NCBI GenBank assembly: GCA_907165275.2
Contig: OU015654.1
Coordinates: 9,503,501 to 9,567,500, forward strand
Source: Zygaena filipendulae
Taxonomy: Eukaryota; Arthropoda; Insecta; Lepidoptera; Zygaenidae
DNA: 64,000 nucleotides
Reading direction: 5' to 3'
Positions 1-11,553 of the stretch are shown here, one piece after another. Positions within the stretch are counted from its first letter, which is position 1. The number at the start of each line of letters is the position of its first letter. The notes under the pieces are model-generated. The model saw only the letters and a list, made by a program, of their open reading frames with translations. It was not told where the DNA came from and made no database searches. Both the position numbers and the translations under genes were made by a program.

Positions 1-69
1 TACTATTATACATATAAGTACTCAATTATAATTAAGTATAATTGTATATAATGACTTCTTGTTTTCCAG

Positions 70-237
70 AGTATGATAACTTCTTTGAAATCATTCAAAA
101 TGGTACCCAATTATATCTTAGTCTCAATAACCCACTACCGCTTGATGTTATAAGCTCCCAAAATATAATTCTCACTATAACAGCGAGTAAACCGAGAGCA
201 GTTGACGCGAATACTGCTATTGTCATATCTTTACCGA
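70..237 (+). CDS. Diverged C-type exon preceding the array (gene 1)
   Basis: The exon follows a tttccag acceptor and ends CCG A before gtaagt; it is phase 1 at both ends. It encodes EYDNFFEIIQNGTQLYLSLN and continues to an IVISLP ending, the second half of a cadherin-like repeat. It resembles the 16353-16523 exon of gene 2 (EYADHFEI..IVNLP) more than the amplified C exons, so it marks the un-amplified 5' flank of the array. The intron to the first A exon is 372 bp, against 102 bp between units inside the array. Confidence 0.85.
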
Positions 238-3200
238 GTAAGTCTTTTTTTTCAGTGGTACTATTTAATAATAACTACCTGAGAATAATTAATTCGAAAA
301 AATTAAGTGAGATAAACATGTTTTTTTTTTTTTATTTAAGATTTTTATTATTATTCTAAAGTGAGAGTGAGAGGGAGTGAAATAAACTATATTATTATAG
401 TTATTATTATTAGATAATATTATAACATTAATCCTAGAATATATTGTTATAAATACAAATGTGATTTTGTTCATTACTATTTTAAGCGTAAACTACTTTA
501 CCGATTACCATGACATTTTGCATACACATTTTCAGAGGTATAACAAAGAACATAGGGCACTTTTTTTGAAAGAATTTTGAAATGTTTCTCATTATTTTTT
601 TTATTGCAGGAAGCGAAACGGATGTTTTACTTGGATTTGAGAAAACGTACTACGTAGGAACATTTGAAAACGACACCATTTCTGAACTGGGCTCAATAAC
701 TCTGATCGAAGGTTACACTGCAAATGTCAATTTTAGTCTCATAGGAGGTATGATTATTATTAATTTTTTCTGAAATCTTCAATTGTCAAAATATTGTTGA
801 CTGTCGCTTACTAAAAATTGGTTTTACAGAGTTAGCGGAATATTTTTCGGTATCATCAACGGGAGCTGTTGTAACGCTTGACCTAGCTAGAAGTATTCCT
901 GAAGACGTATTACCTTCGAGTGGCGTAATAGTTCTGGAGCTGCAAGCTTCAGCACCAGAGGCTACTTCTGCGTTTGCGACCATTGTTTTGGGCGTCATTA
1001 AAAATAGTCAGAGTCCTACGGTTGAGCAACTTACGTTCGAAAGATCTTACTACACCGGGGTCTATAATGAAGCAAACCTAACAGTTTCTTTGGATTCTTA
1101 CATTACTTTAACAGAAGGCTACGAAGAAAGTGTTGAGTTCATTCTAGAAGGAGGTAATTCATTATTTATCATTTCACTTTGTCATCAGGTAAATTATTCC
1201 GAATAAGAAATTAATAATGCCATTACGTGTTGTAGACTCTTCAACCTGGTTCGACTTGAATCGAACGGGTAACATGTTATCACTAATAGTGACCAGTCCA
1301 ATACCGCACGCGGTGCTGGCGAACAATCACCAACTTATTTTTGTCATCAGAGCACAAAAACCTGAAAGTAATGATGCTACAGCTACTATCGTCATATCAC
1401 TCACGACTGGTAAATAGCGGTTTTCTTTTTTAGGAAGTACCACGTTTTCCGCACTTAATTGGCTATATTTTCAAAGTGACAATAATGTATCTCAACATTG
1501 TTTTATTGCAGGAAGCGAAACGGATATTATACTTGGATTTGAGAAAACGTACTACGTAGGAACATTTGAAAACAACACCATTTCTGAACTGGGCTCAATA
1601 ACTCTGATCGAAGGTTACACTGCAAATGTCAATTTTAGTCTTATAGGAGGTATGATTCTCAATTTTTCCTGAAATCTTCAATTGTCAAGATATTGTTGAC
1701 TGTCGCTTACTAAAAATTGGTTTTACAGAGTTAGCGGAATATTTTTCGGTATCATCAACGGGAGCTGTTGTAACGCTTGACCTAGCTAGAAGTATTCCTG
1801 AAGACGTATTACCTTCAAATGGCGTAATAGTTCTGGAGCTGCAAGCTTCAGCACCAGAGGCTACTTCTGCGTTTGTGACCATTGTTTTGGGCGTCTTTAA
1901 AAATAGTCAGAGTCCTACGGTTGAACAACTTACGTTCGAAAGATCTTACTACACCGGGGTCTATAATGAAGCAAATCTAACAGTTTCTTTGGATTCTTAC
2001 ATTACTTTAACAGAAGGCTACGAAGAAAGTGTTGAGTTCATTCTAGAAGGAGGTAATTCATTATTTATCATTTCACTTTGTCATCAGGTAAATTATTCCG
2101 AATAAGAAATTAATAATGCCATTACGTGTTGTAGACTCTTCAACCTGGTTCGACTTGAATCGAACGGGTAACATGTTATCACTAATAGTGACCAGTCCAA
2201 TACCGCACGCGGTGCTGGCGAACAATCACCAACTTATTTTTGTCATCAGAGCACAAAAACCTGAAAGTAATGATGCTACAGCTACTATCGTCATATCACT
2301 CACGACTGGTAAATAGCGGTTTTCTTTTTTAGGAAGTACCACGTTTTCCGCACTTAATTGGCTATATTTTCAAAGTGACAATAATGTATCTCAACATTGT
2401 TTTATTGCAGGAAGCGAAACGGATATTATACTTGGATTTGAGAAAACGTACTACGTAGGAACATTTGAAAACAACACCATTTCTGAACTGGGCTCAATAA
2501 CTCTGATCGAAGGTTACACTGCAAATGTCAATTTTAGTCTCATAGGAGGTATGATTTTTTAATTTTTTTCTGAAATCTTCAATTGTCAAGATATTGTTGA
2601 CTGTCGCTTACTAAAAATTGGTTTTACAGAGTTAGCGGAATATTTTTCGGTATCATCAACGGGAGCTGTTGTAACGCTTGACCTAGCTAGAAGTATTCCT
2701 GAAGACGTATTACCTTCAAATGGCGTAATAGTTCTGGAGCTGCAAGCTTCAGCACCAGAGGCTACTTCTGCGTTTGTGACCATTGTTTTGGGCGTCTTTA
2801 AAAATAGTCAGAGTCCTACGGTTGAACAACTTACGTTCGAAAGATCTTACTACACCGGGGTCTATAATGAAGCAAATCTAACGGTTTCTTTGGATTCTTA
2901 CATTACTTTAACAGAAGGCTACGAAGAAAGTGTTGAGTTCATTCTAGAAGGAGGTAATTCATTATTTATCATTTCACTTTGTCATCAGGTAAATTATTCC
3001 GAATAAGAAATTAATAATGCCATTACGTGTTGTAGACTCTTCAACCTGGTTCGACTTGAATCGAACGGGTAACATGTTATCACTAATAGTGACCAGTCCA
3101 ATACCGCACGCGGTGCTGGCGAACAATCACCAACTTATTTTTGTCATCAGAGCACAAAAACCTGAAAGTAATGATGCTACAGCTACTATCGTCATATCAC

Positions 3201-6200
3201 TCACGACTGGTAAATAGCGGTTTTCTTTTTTAGGAAGTACCACGTTTTCCGCACTTAATTGGCTATATTTTCAAAGTGACAATAATGTATCTCAACATTG
3301 TTTTATTGCAGGAAGCGAAACGGATATTATACTTGGATTTGAGAAAACGTACTACGTAGGAACATTTGAAAACAACACCATTTCTGAACTGGGCTCAATA
3401 ACTCTGATCGAAGGTTACACTTCAAATGTCAATTTTAGTCTCATAGGAGGTATGATTTTTTAATTTTTTTCTGAAATCTTCAATTGTCAAAATATTGTTG
3501 ACTGTCGCTTACTAAAAATTGGTTTTACAGAGTTAGCGGAATATTTTTCGGTATCATCAACGGGAGCTGTTGTAACGCTTGATCTAGCTAGAAGTATTCC
3601 TGAAGACGTATTACCTTCAAGTGGCGTAATAGTTCTGGAGCTGCAAGCTTCAGCACCAGAGGCTACTTCTGCGTTTGCGACCATTGTTTTGGGCGTCATT
3701 AAAAATAGTCAGAGTCCTACGGTTGAACAACTTACGTTCGAAAGATCTTACTACACCGGGGTCTATAATGAAGCAAATCTAACAGTTTCTTTGGATTCTT
3801 ACATTACTTTAACAGAAGGCTACGAAGAAAGTGTTGAGTTCATTCTAGAAGGAGGTAATTCATTATTTATCATTTCACTTTGTCATCAGGTAAATTATTC
3901 CGAATAAGAAATTAATAATGCCATTACGTGTTGTAGACTCTTCAACCTGGTTCGACTTGAATCGAACGGGTAACATGTTATCACTAATAGTGACCAGTCC
4001 AATACCGCACGCGGTGCTGGCGAACAATCACCAACTTATTTTTGTCATCAGAGCACAAAAACCTGAAAGTAATGATGCTACAGCTACTATCGTCATATCA
4101 CTCACGACTGGTAAATAGCGGTTTTCTTTTTTAGGAAGTACCACGTTTTCCGCACTTAATTGGCTATATTTTCAAAGTGACAATAATGTATCTCAACATT
4201 GTTTTATTGCAGGAAGCGAAACGGATATTATACTTGGATTTGAGAAAACGTACTACGTAGGAACATTTGAAAACAACACCATTTCTGAACTGGGCTCAAT
4301 AACTCTGATCGAAGGTTACACTGCAAATGTCAATTTTAGTCTCATAGGAGGTATGATTTTTTAATTTTTTTCTGAAATCTTCAATTGTCAAGATATTGTT
4401 GACTGTCGCTTACTAAAAATTGGTTTTACAGAGTTAGCGGAATATTTTTCGGTATCATCAACGGGAGCTGTTGTAACGCTTGACCTAGCTAGAAGTATTC
4501 CTGAAGACGTATTACCTTCAAATGGCGTAATAGTTCTGGAGCTGCAAGCTTCAGCACCAGAGGCTACTTCTGCGTTTGTGACCATTGTTTTGGGCGTCTT
4601 TAAAAATAGTCAGAGTCCTACGGTTGAACAACTTACGTTCGAAAGATCTTACTACACCGGGGTCTATAATGAAGCAAATCTAACGGTTTCTTTGGATTCT
4701 TACATTACTTTAACAGAAAGCTACGAAGAAAGTGTTGAGTTCATTCTAGAAGGAGGTAATTCATTATTTATCATTTCACTTTGTCATCAGGTAAATTATT
4801 CCGAATAAGAAGGTAATAATACAATTACGTGTTTTAGACTCTTCAACCTGGTTCGACTTGAATCGAATGGGTAACATTTTATCACTAATAGTGACCAGTC
4901 CAATACCGCACGCGGTGCTGGCGAACAATCACCAACTTATTTTTGTCATCAGAGCACAAAAACCTGAAAGTAATGATGCTACAGCTACTATCGTCATATC
5001 ACTCACGACTGGTAAATAGCGGTTTTCTTTTTTAGGAAGTACCACGTTTTCCGCACTTAATTGGCTATATTTTCAAAGTGACAATAATGTATCTCAACAT
5101 TGTTTTATTGCAGGAAGCGAAACGGATATTATACTTGGATTTGAGAAAACGTACTACGTAGGAACATTTGAAAACAACACCATTTCTGAACTGGGCTCAA
5201 TAACTCTGATCGAAGGTTACACTGCAAATGTCAATTTTAGTCTCATAGGAGGTATGATTTTTTAATTTTTTTCTGAAATCTTCAATTGTCAAAATATTGT
5301 TGACTGTCGCTTACTAAAAATTGGTTTTACAGAGTTAGCGGAATATTTTTCGGTATCATCAACGGGAGCTGTTGTAACGCTTGACCTAGCTAGAAGTATT
5401 CCTGAAGACGTATTACCTTCAAGTGGCGTAATAGTTCTGGAGCTGCAAGCTTCAGCACCAGAGGCTACTTCTGCGTTTGCGACCATTGTTTTGGGCGTCA
5501 TTAAAAATAGTCAGAGTCCTACGGTTGAACAACTTACGTTCGAAAGATCTTACTACACCGGGGTCTATAATGAAGCAAATCTAACAGTTTCTTTGGATTC
5601 TTACATTACTTTAACAGAAGGCTACGAAGAAAGTGTTGAGTTCATTCTAGAAGGAGGTAATTCATTATTTATCATTTCACTTTGTCATCAGGTAAATTAT
5701 TCCGAATAAGAAATTAATAATGCCATTACGTGTTGTAGACTCTTCAACCTGGTTCGACTTGAATCGAACGGGTAACATGTTATCACTAATAGTGACCAGT
5801 CCAATACCGCACGCGGTGCTGGCGAACAATCACCAACTTATTTTTGTCATCAGAGCACAAAAACCTGAAAGTAATGATGCTACAGCTACTATCGTCATAT
5901 CACTCACGACTGGTAAATAGCGGTTTTCTTTTTTAGGAAGTACCACGTTTTCCGCACTTAATTGGCTATACTTTCAAAGTGACAATAATGTATCTCAACA
6001 TTGTTTTATTGCAGGAAGCGAAACGGATATTATACTTGGATTTGAGAAAACGTACTACGTAGGAACATTTGAAAACAACACCATTTCTGAACTGGGCTCA
6101 ATAACTCTGATCGAAGGTTACACTGCAAATGTCAATTTTAGTCTCATAGGAGGTATGATTTTTTAATTTTTTTCTGAAATCTTCAATTGTCAAAATATTG

Positions 6201-9200
6201 TTGACTGTCGCTTACTAAAAATTGGTTTTACAGAGTTAGCGGAATATTTTTCGGTATCATCAACGGGAGCTGTTGTAACGCTTGACCTAGCTAGAAGTAT
6301 TCCTGAAGACGTATTACCTTCAAGTGGCGTAATAGTTCTGGAGCTGCAAGCTTCAGCACCAGAGGCTACTTCTGCGTTTGCGACCATTGTTTTGGGCGTC
6401 ATTAAAAATAGTCAGAGTCCTACGGTTGAGCAACTTACGTTCGAAAGATCTTACTACACCGGGGTCTATAATGAAGCAAACCTAACAGTTTCTTTGGATT
6501 CTTACATTACTTTAACAGAAGGCTACGAAGAAAGTGTTGAGTTCATTCTAGAAGGAGGTAATTCATTATTTATCATTTCACTTTGTCATCAGGTAAATTA
6601 TTCCGAATAAGAAATTAATAATGCCATTACGTGTTGTAGACTCTTCAACCTGGTTCGACTTGAATCGAACGGGTAACATGTTATCACTAATAGTGACCAG
6701 TCCAATACCGCACGCGGTGCTGGCGAACAATCACCAACTTATTTTTGTCATCAGAGCACAAAAACCTGAAAGTAATGATGCTACAGCTACTATCGTCATA
6801 TCACTCACGACTGGTAAATAGCGGTTTTCTTTTTTAGGAAGTACCACGTTTTCCGCACTTAATTGGCTATATTTTCAAAGTGACAATAATGTATCTCAAC
6901 ATTGTTTTATTGCAGGAAGCGAAACGGATATTATACTTGGATTTGAGAAAACGTACTACGTAGGAACATTTGAAAACAACACCATTTCTGAACTGGGCTC
7001 AATAACTCTGATCGAAGGTTACACTGCAAATGTCAATTTTAGTCTCATAGGAGGTATGATTTTTTAATTTTTTTCTGAAATCTTCAATTGTCAAAATATT
7101 GTTGACTGTCGCTTACTAAAAATTGGTTTTACAGAGTTAGCGGAATATTTTTCGGTATCATCAACGGGAGCTGTTGTAACGCTTGACCTAGCTAGAAGTA
7201 TTCCTGAAGACGTATTACCTTCAAGTGGCGTAATAGTTCTGGAGCTGCAAGCTTCAGCACCAGAGGCTACTTCTGCGTTTGCGACCATTGTTTTGGGCGT
7301 CATTAAAAATAGTCAGAGTCCTACGGTTGAGCAACTTACGTTCGAAAGATCTTACTACACCGGGGTCTATAATGAAGCAAATCTAACAGTTTCTTTGGAT
7401 TCTTACATTACTTTAACAGAAGGCTACGAAGAAAGTGTTGAGTTCATTCTAGAAGGAGGTAATTCATTATTTATCATTTCACTTTGTCATCAGATAAATT
7501 ATTCCGAATAATAAAGTAATAATGCCATTACGTGTTGTAGACTCTTCAACCTGGTTCGACTTGAATCAAACGGGGAACATGTTATCACTAACAGTGACCA
7601 GTCCGATACCACACGTGGTACTGGAAAACAATCAACAACTCATATTCGTTATCAGAGCACAAAAATCTGGAAGTAATGATGCTACAGCTACTATCATCAT
7701 ATTATTGACACCTGGTACATCTAATTATATATTGATCATTTAAAACCCGTTTAGGCGCATTACTTCCAATCCATAAATCCAATCAATTCGCAATACGTCC
7801 AGTTCGCAAAAGGACCAATTCGCAAATAGACCAATTCGTAATTGATCCCATTTGTAGTTGATCACATAAGTTAAGAATTATTATTTAATGATATCCATCG
7901 ATGTAAAAAAATCACGTTGTGTATCTCATAAAATGTAACAATAAAAATATGTTTCAGACGCATTTCGTCCAATTCGTAAATGGTCCAATCGTCCAGTTCG
8001 CAAATCGTTCAATTCGCTTATCGTTCAATTCGCAAATCGTCCAATTGGTCCAGCTCGCAATTGGTCCAATTTGTAATTGGTCAGAATTATTTTAGTTATT
8101 TTTGTTATTAGAAAGATTACTTGTCATTTATTTTATTAAGTTAATTATTAATTTTAAATTTATAACGACCTTTTTTGTTATTGTTTTTAAAAAATAAAGT
8201 ATAAAGACATATTTTATTATTTTATTAGTCTAATATTAAGTATTATTTTTCCTTCAAATCTGTATTTTAACCAAAATTTCATTACAGAAGTTTCAATTCC
8301 ACCTTCAGTGGTTTTCGACTCGCAGTTTTACATGATCCAAATAAATATTATTCAGACTGGCTTTATCGGACAAGTGTTTGCTGCAGCAGATAATGGAGAA
8401 GCTGTTATCTACTCATTGCTCATAGATGACGGTGAGATATAAAATTCCATATTTGGATACATATTAACACTTACTCTTGATTTAACTGTTAGCTACTTAT
8501 TATTCACAATTAAAAGGTTTTTCGGATGTGTCTAAACAACAGCAACGATTTTATTAATTTTAATAATAGCTGTTAAATTTCTACTGTTATTAAATTTATA
8601 ATATTATAATATGAGAGCTAACTCAAAAATGATGAGATGTTGTTTAAAAATTGTGTAAGCTTCGTAAATTGTATGTACCTTCTATCAGATAAAAAGTAAA
8701 TTTGATTTTTTATCAGTCTATTGAAAAGTTAACCCTTAATCAACTGAATTTTATTTTTAGAAAATTTGAGGCAGCGGATTTCAGTCAATTATCAAGGTGA
8801 AATTCACATTTCGGCCCCACTTGCCAGTGGAGTATACAACTTTTTTACTGTAGCTACAACTATATTCACCCAAGCTACAGCGACGGCTACTGTATGTAAC
8901 TATACATCTTTAAGTTGATCAGCTAAATGTAATTAGGGTCTAGTTTTTGTCGGTACTACGACTTTAACATGGTGAAATTGAAACACTATCCCTGCTAGTT
9001 TATGACGTCTACTATAACTTCCCTCAATTACTTTTAAACATAATATTAATTTATATTAAAATTATAGCTGTTATTACTTTGATCAGAAGTAGATCGAGCC
9101 TTCAAACAAAAAGATGCAATATTTGCATTTTATCCCATAATCTACATGGTATAATCTAGTAATGTGATGTCACTATGAATGTGAGATAAAGTGATTAGTA

Positions 9201-11553
9201 AACACAAATCTATATTTTTGTATTAAAAATATTTACCATCAGACGGTTACTAAAGTATTTTATAATACTCATTACAGGTTCATTTAACAGTTAGTGCTGC
9301 ATCTGTGTGTGGAATAGATGATAACATCGTAGTGCCTCCTTTGATAATATTAGACAGAGATGAAGAAGAGGCACATGAAAATTTGGTTATCGTTGCTGGA
9401 AGTCAATTTGATGGATGTCATTACGCCATTACAAATCGTTGGCCTTTGGAACAACCGTGGTTGTATGTGGACGAGAACGGTTTGCATACTAATGCCATAG
9501 ATAGAGAAGATTTATCAATTGCTCACATGGCTCTCTCTCAAGTTCAAGTAGAACTTACTTTACATTGCGAGAGTGATGAATCAAGCCGCATCAAACGCTC
9601 TGCTAACATTCAAACAAGACCTGAATGGTTAAAACATTACGACTATGGTGCCTACGAGTGGGTGCTGACCGACTCAATTCCATATAATGCTAGAAGAACT
9701 TTGGTGAACCTAATCGTAAACGATATTAATGATAACGAACCGATATTTATTGGCAAAGATAATGAACCTATTGGAGTTGGATACCCAATCCCTGATCTAT
9801 TAGAGGAAGTACTGCCACGTGCACTAGCTCAAGTTAGGGTAAGTTTTCCAAATTTTTGCATAACAATAATTTCTTTAAAATTTAGGCTTTATTTACATAT
9901 GGGACAAGGGAATATGCAATAATTTAGTTGTATCATATACCATCTGTTATTTATAATCTCTTTATTACTCTTCGACTTAATACATGTTTGTAGAAGTAAA
10001 AACGACTATTATAGACTATGATATATATTTATACTTTACAGTAATGTAGGTATTTATCTATTTTTATAGGCAACTGATGCTGACGTTGGTGTTAATGCAG
10101 CTTTACTATATTGGACTTCTGAACCTGGTATAACTGTTTCTCCTATTACCGGATTTGTACATGTCCGTGAAGGTGCTTCAATACAAGACGAACAAATTGT
10201 TGTCATCAATGCTACTGATCAAAACGGCTTAGGGTTGACTGGATCTGTACAACTAATGGTAATGTATCTAAGTTTGTAAAATGATTTGTAAAATGAACAA
10301 CCAAGTTATCGAAGATACTTCTGAAAAATAAGATTAAATGAAAAATTTGTGTTGGCTACTTTCGCCAATCTAATCTATATTTAAGATAATTCGTCCTCTC
10401 ATTTTATTACTATCATTTAGCATTAAGATTACCTACTGTAAAAAATGCGCTATACATAGCTTTATTTTTTCCAAGATGTATAAAACAAAATAAAACGACT
10501 TCTTTTAGGTAAGACATCTTGACACAAGTCATATAGCTGTAATAACCGTTCAAGATGCATTCCTGGACGACGAACAGAGTATACTATCAAATTTGAGTAG
10601 TGCTGTTGGATATGATGTGAAAATTTTGAATTCAGTGTTATTACCACTAAACACTGAACTTACACATAGAAATTTAAGACTAAATCTGGATTCGGAAACT
10701 AATGGAAGAACTTTCTTAAGGCTTTTTATCTATGGTCTAACTGTAGACAGAGAACCAGTCCATGTACAAGATTTAATTACGTAAGTTTAATTTTGCTAGT
10801 TATGTTATTTATTTATTTTGTTGAAAAATTTACTTATTCAGTTGTTCTTTTTTTTTCAGAGACCTAAATAATAACATTACATCCGCCGTAAGCATAATAA
10901 GCAGTCAAACATTAGAAGAACATTTAGAAAATAGAGACACAACTATCCCTCATAACGTAGGACTGCTTGTAGCAACGGTTATTCTGAGCATCTTACTGTT
11001 TATTCTTATTATAGTGATTGCTCTATGGTTGTTCTTTAAATGGTAAAAGTGCCACTGTATACATTATATTATCCGTTTAAGAAAATCAAAACAGTATGTA
11101 ACATTTTTAACTCTGCACGTTGTCTGCAGGAGAAAGAAGCAAAACTATCGACGTTTTAGTGACAATAATAGTACGGAATTTCAAAATGAGACAAATAATG
11201 ATATAAATAAAACTGATACATTATCAAAACCTAAAATGAATATTGACAAACTCAAAAAAAGTGAACGGAGACTCCAGGAAATGCTCGATGGGCCTGTGGT
11301 GGCTCCTGTATACTCAAATTCGTTTGTCGAAGCTAAACCAAATATTTCAACACAGAATTCCAATTCATCTGTAATCATACAATCAATTGACAAGTTGAAG
11401 AACCTTGAAGAAGAATCGGATAATGATGAATTCGGGGAAGTAAAAACAACGAGACCAGTAGTTTCATTTAATGAAAATGTGGAAAAAATCATACATATAG
11501 AAGACAACGAAGACAGCGATTCAAACTCACAAGTAGAAATAATTAAGTTATAG
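70..11553 (+). CDS. Cadherin-family transmembrane protein with amplified ectodomain (gene 1, 5' partial)
   Basis: Single-pass cadherin-like surface protein; the 5' part lies outside the window. Spliced exons: 70-237; then eight trios A/B/C (A 610-747, B 830-1153, C 1236-1409, and equivalents up to C 7541-7714); 8288-8431; 8761-8891; 9278-9838; 10070-10258; 10509-10780; 10860-11042; 11130-11553. Every junction is GT-AG and the frame stays open for about 2385 residues to a TAG at 11551. Order along the protein: degenerate repeats, a 16-repeat array, a diverged repeat, canonical motifs (AIDRE, NDINDNEP, DADVGVNA), an extracellular membrane-adjacent domain (VQDAFLDDEQ), one TM helix and a charged tail. 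The family is clear from the DINDN and DAD motifs. I cannot assign a named orthologue; neither the repeats nor the tail match the Cry-toxin receptor cadherin as I recall it. Function beyond adhesion or recognition is not inferable here. Confidence 0.88.
610..7714 (+). repeat. Tandem array of eight ~901-bp coding units (exon trios) in gene 1
   Basis: Exon A starts at 610, 1512, 2411, 3312, 4213, 5114, 6015 and 6916, so the period is 902, 899, then 901 five times. Exon B starts at 830, 1729, 2630, 3531, 4432, 5333, 6234 and 7135 (324 bp each). Exon C starts at 1236, 2135, 3036, 3937, 4838, 5739, 6640 and 7541 (174 bp each). With A at 138 bp the coding sum is 636 bp, or 212 residues. Introns are about as conserved as exons. 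Each unit encodes two cadherin-like repeats: one begins SETDIILGFEKTYYVGTFEN, the other VEQLTFERSYYTGVYNEAN. Exon B joins the end of the first to the start of the second. Interior copies differ at few sites; the last C exon (7541-7714) is more diverged at its 3' end, and the C-type exon at 70-237 before the array is strongly diverged. Confidence 0.95.
7715..8287 (+). repeat. Intron with degenerate short tandem repeat (CAATTCGCAAAT-like)
   Basis: Between about 7768 and 8090 variants of 'ccaattcgcaaatcgt' recur every 13-16 bases (ccagttcgcaa, ccaattcgtaa, tcaattcgcaa, and so on) in two clusters separated by unique AT-rich sequence. The block fills the intron just downstream of the amplified exons and upstream of exon 8288-8431. 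It is not coding and no transposon end was seen. Confidence 0.6.
8288..8891 (+). CDS. Two exons for the repeat following the array (gene 1)
   Basis: Exons 8288-8431 and 8761-8891 encode one cadherin-like repeat (VFDSQFYMIQINIIQTGFIG, then GEIHISAPLASGVYNFFTVA). Gene 2 has exact-length counterparts at 17370-17513 (144 bp) and 19095-19225 (131 bp), including the shared strings NGEA and YSLLID. The second exon ends in phase 0, whereas the array exons are phase 1. This is the point at which the two paralogues become colinear. Confidence 0.85.
9278..9838 (+). CDS. Large membrane-proximal cadherin exon with convertase motif (gene 1)
   Basis: This 561-bp phase-0 exon encodes 187 residues. It has a DRDEEE acidic stretch, a classical AIDRE motif, paired cysteines (VCGIDD, GCHYAIT, LTLHCES), an RIKRS sequence fitting the furin-type R-x-K-R site, and the classical inter-repeat linker NDINDNEPIF. 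Gene 2 has a same-length exon at 19602-20162 with RFKRS at the matching place. The exon therefore spans one calcium-binding repeat and the start of the next. Confidence 0.9.
10070..10780 (+). CDS. Last cadherin repeat and membrane-adjacent domain exons (gene 1)
   Basis: Exon 10070-10258 begins ATDADVGVNAALLYW, a textbook cadherin calcium motif (DADxGxN), and ends in a QLM strand before gtaatg. Exon 10509-10780 encodes the extracellular membrane-adjacent domain (ITVQDAFLDDEQSILSNLS, then LRLFIYGL). The paralogous exons in gene 2 are 20260-20448 and about 26921-27198. The intron between them is 250 bp here but about 6.5 kb in gene 2. Confidence 0.88.
10860..11553 (+). CDS. Transmembrane and cytoplasmic exons (gene 1)
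   Basis: Exon 10860-11042 carries a hydrophobic helix of about 27 residues (VGLLVATVILSILLFILIIV, continuing to LWLFF) followed by the stop-transfer KWRKK that spans the next junction. Exon 11130-11553 is the intracellular tail: MNIDKLKKSERRLQEMLDGP, IIQSIDKLKNLEEES, NDEFGE and FNENVEKIIHI, ending EIIKL before TAG. The same blocks occur in gene 2 in the same order, so the tail is under constraint. The hydrophobic C-terminal I-K-L could be a class II PDZ ligand (inference). Confidence 0.88.

Noticed and set aside
786..998. Minus-strand ORFs of 65-70 codons repeated at each array unit
   Set aside because: They are antisense shadows of exon B, repeated only because the unit is repeated, with no start context or domain.
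988..1417. Separate short plus-strand genes per unit (72 and 66 codons)
   Set aside because: They run through the introns and are joined by clear GT-AG junctions to larger exons of one gene; reading them as small genes ignores the splice signals and the phase match.
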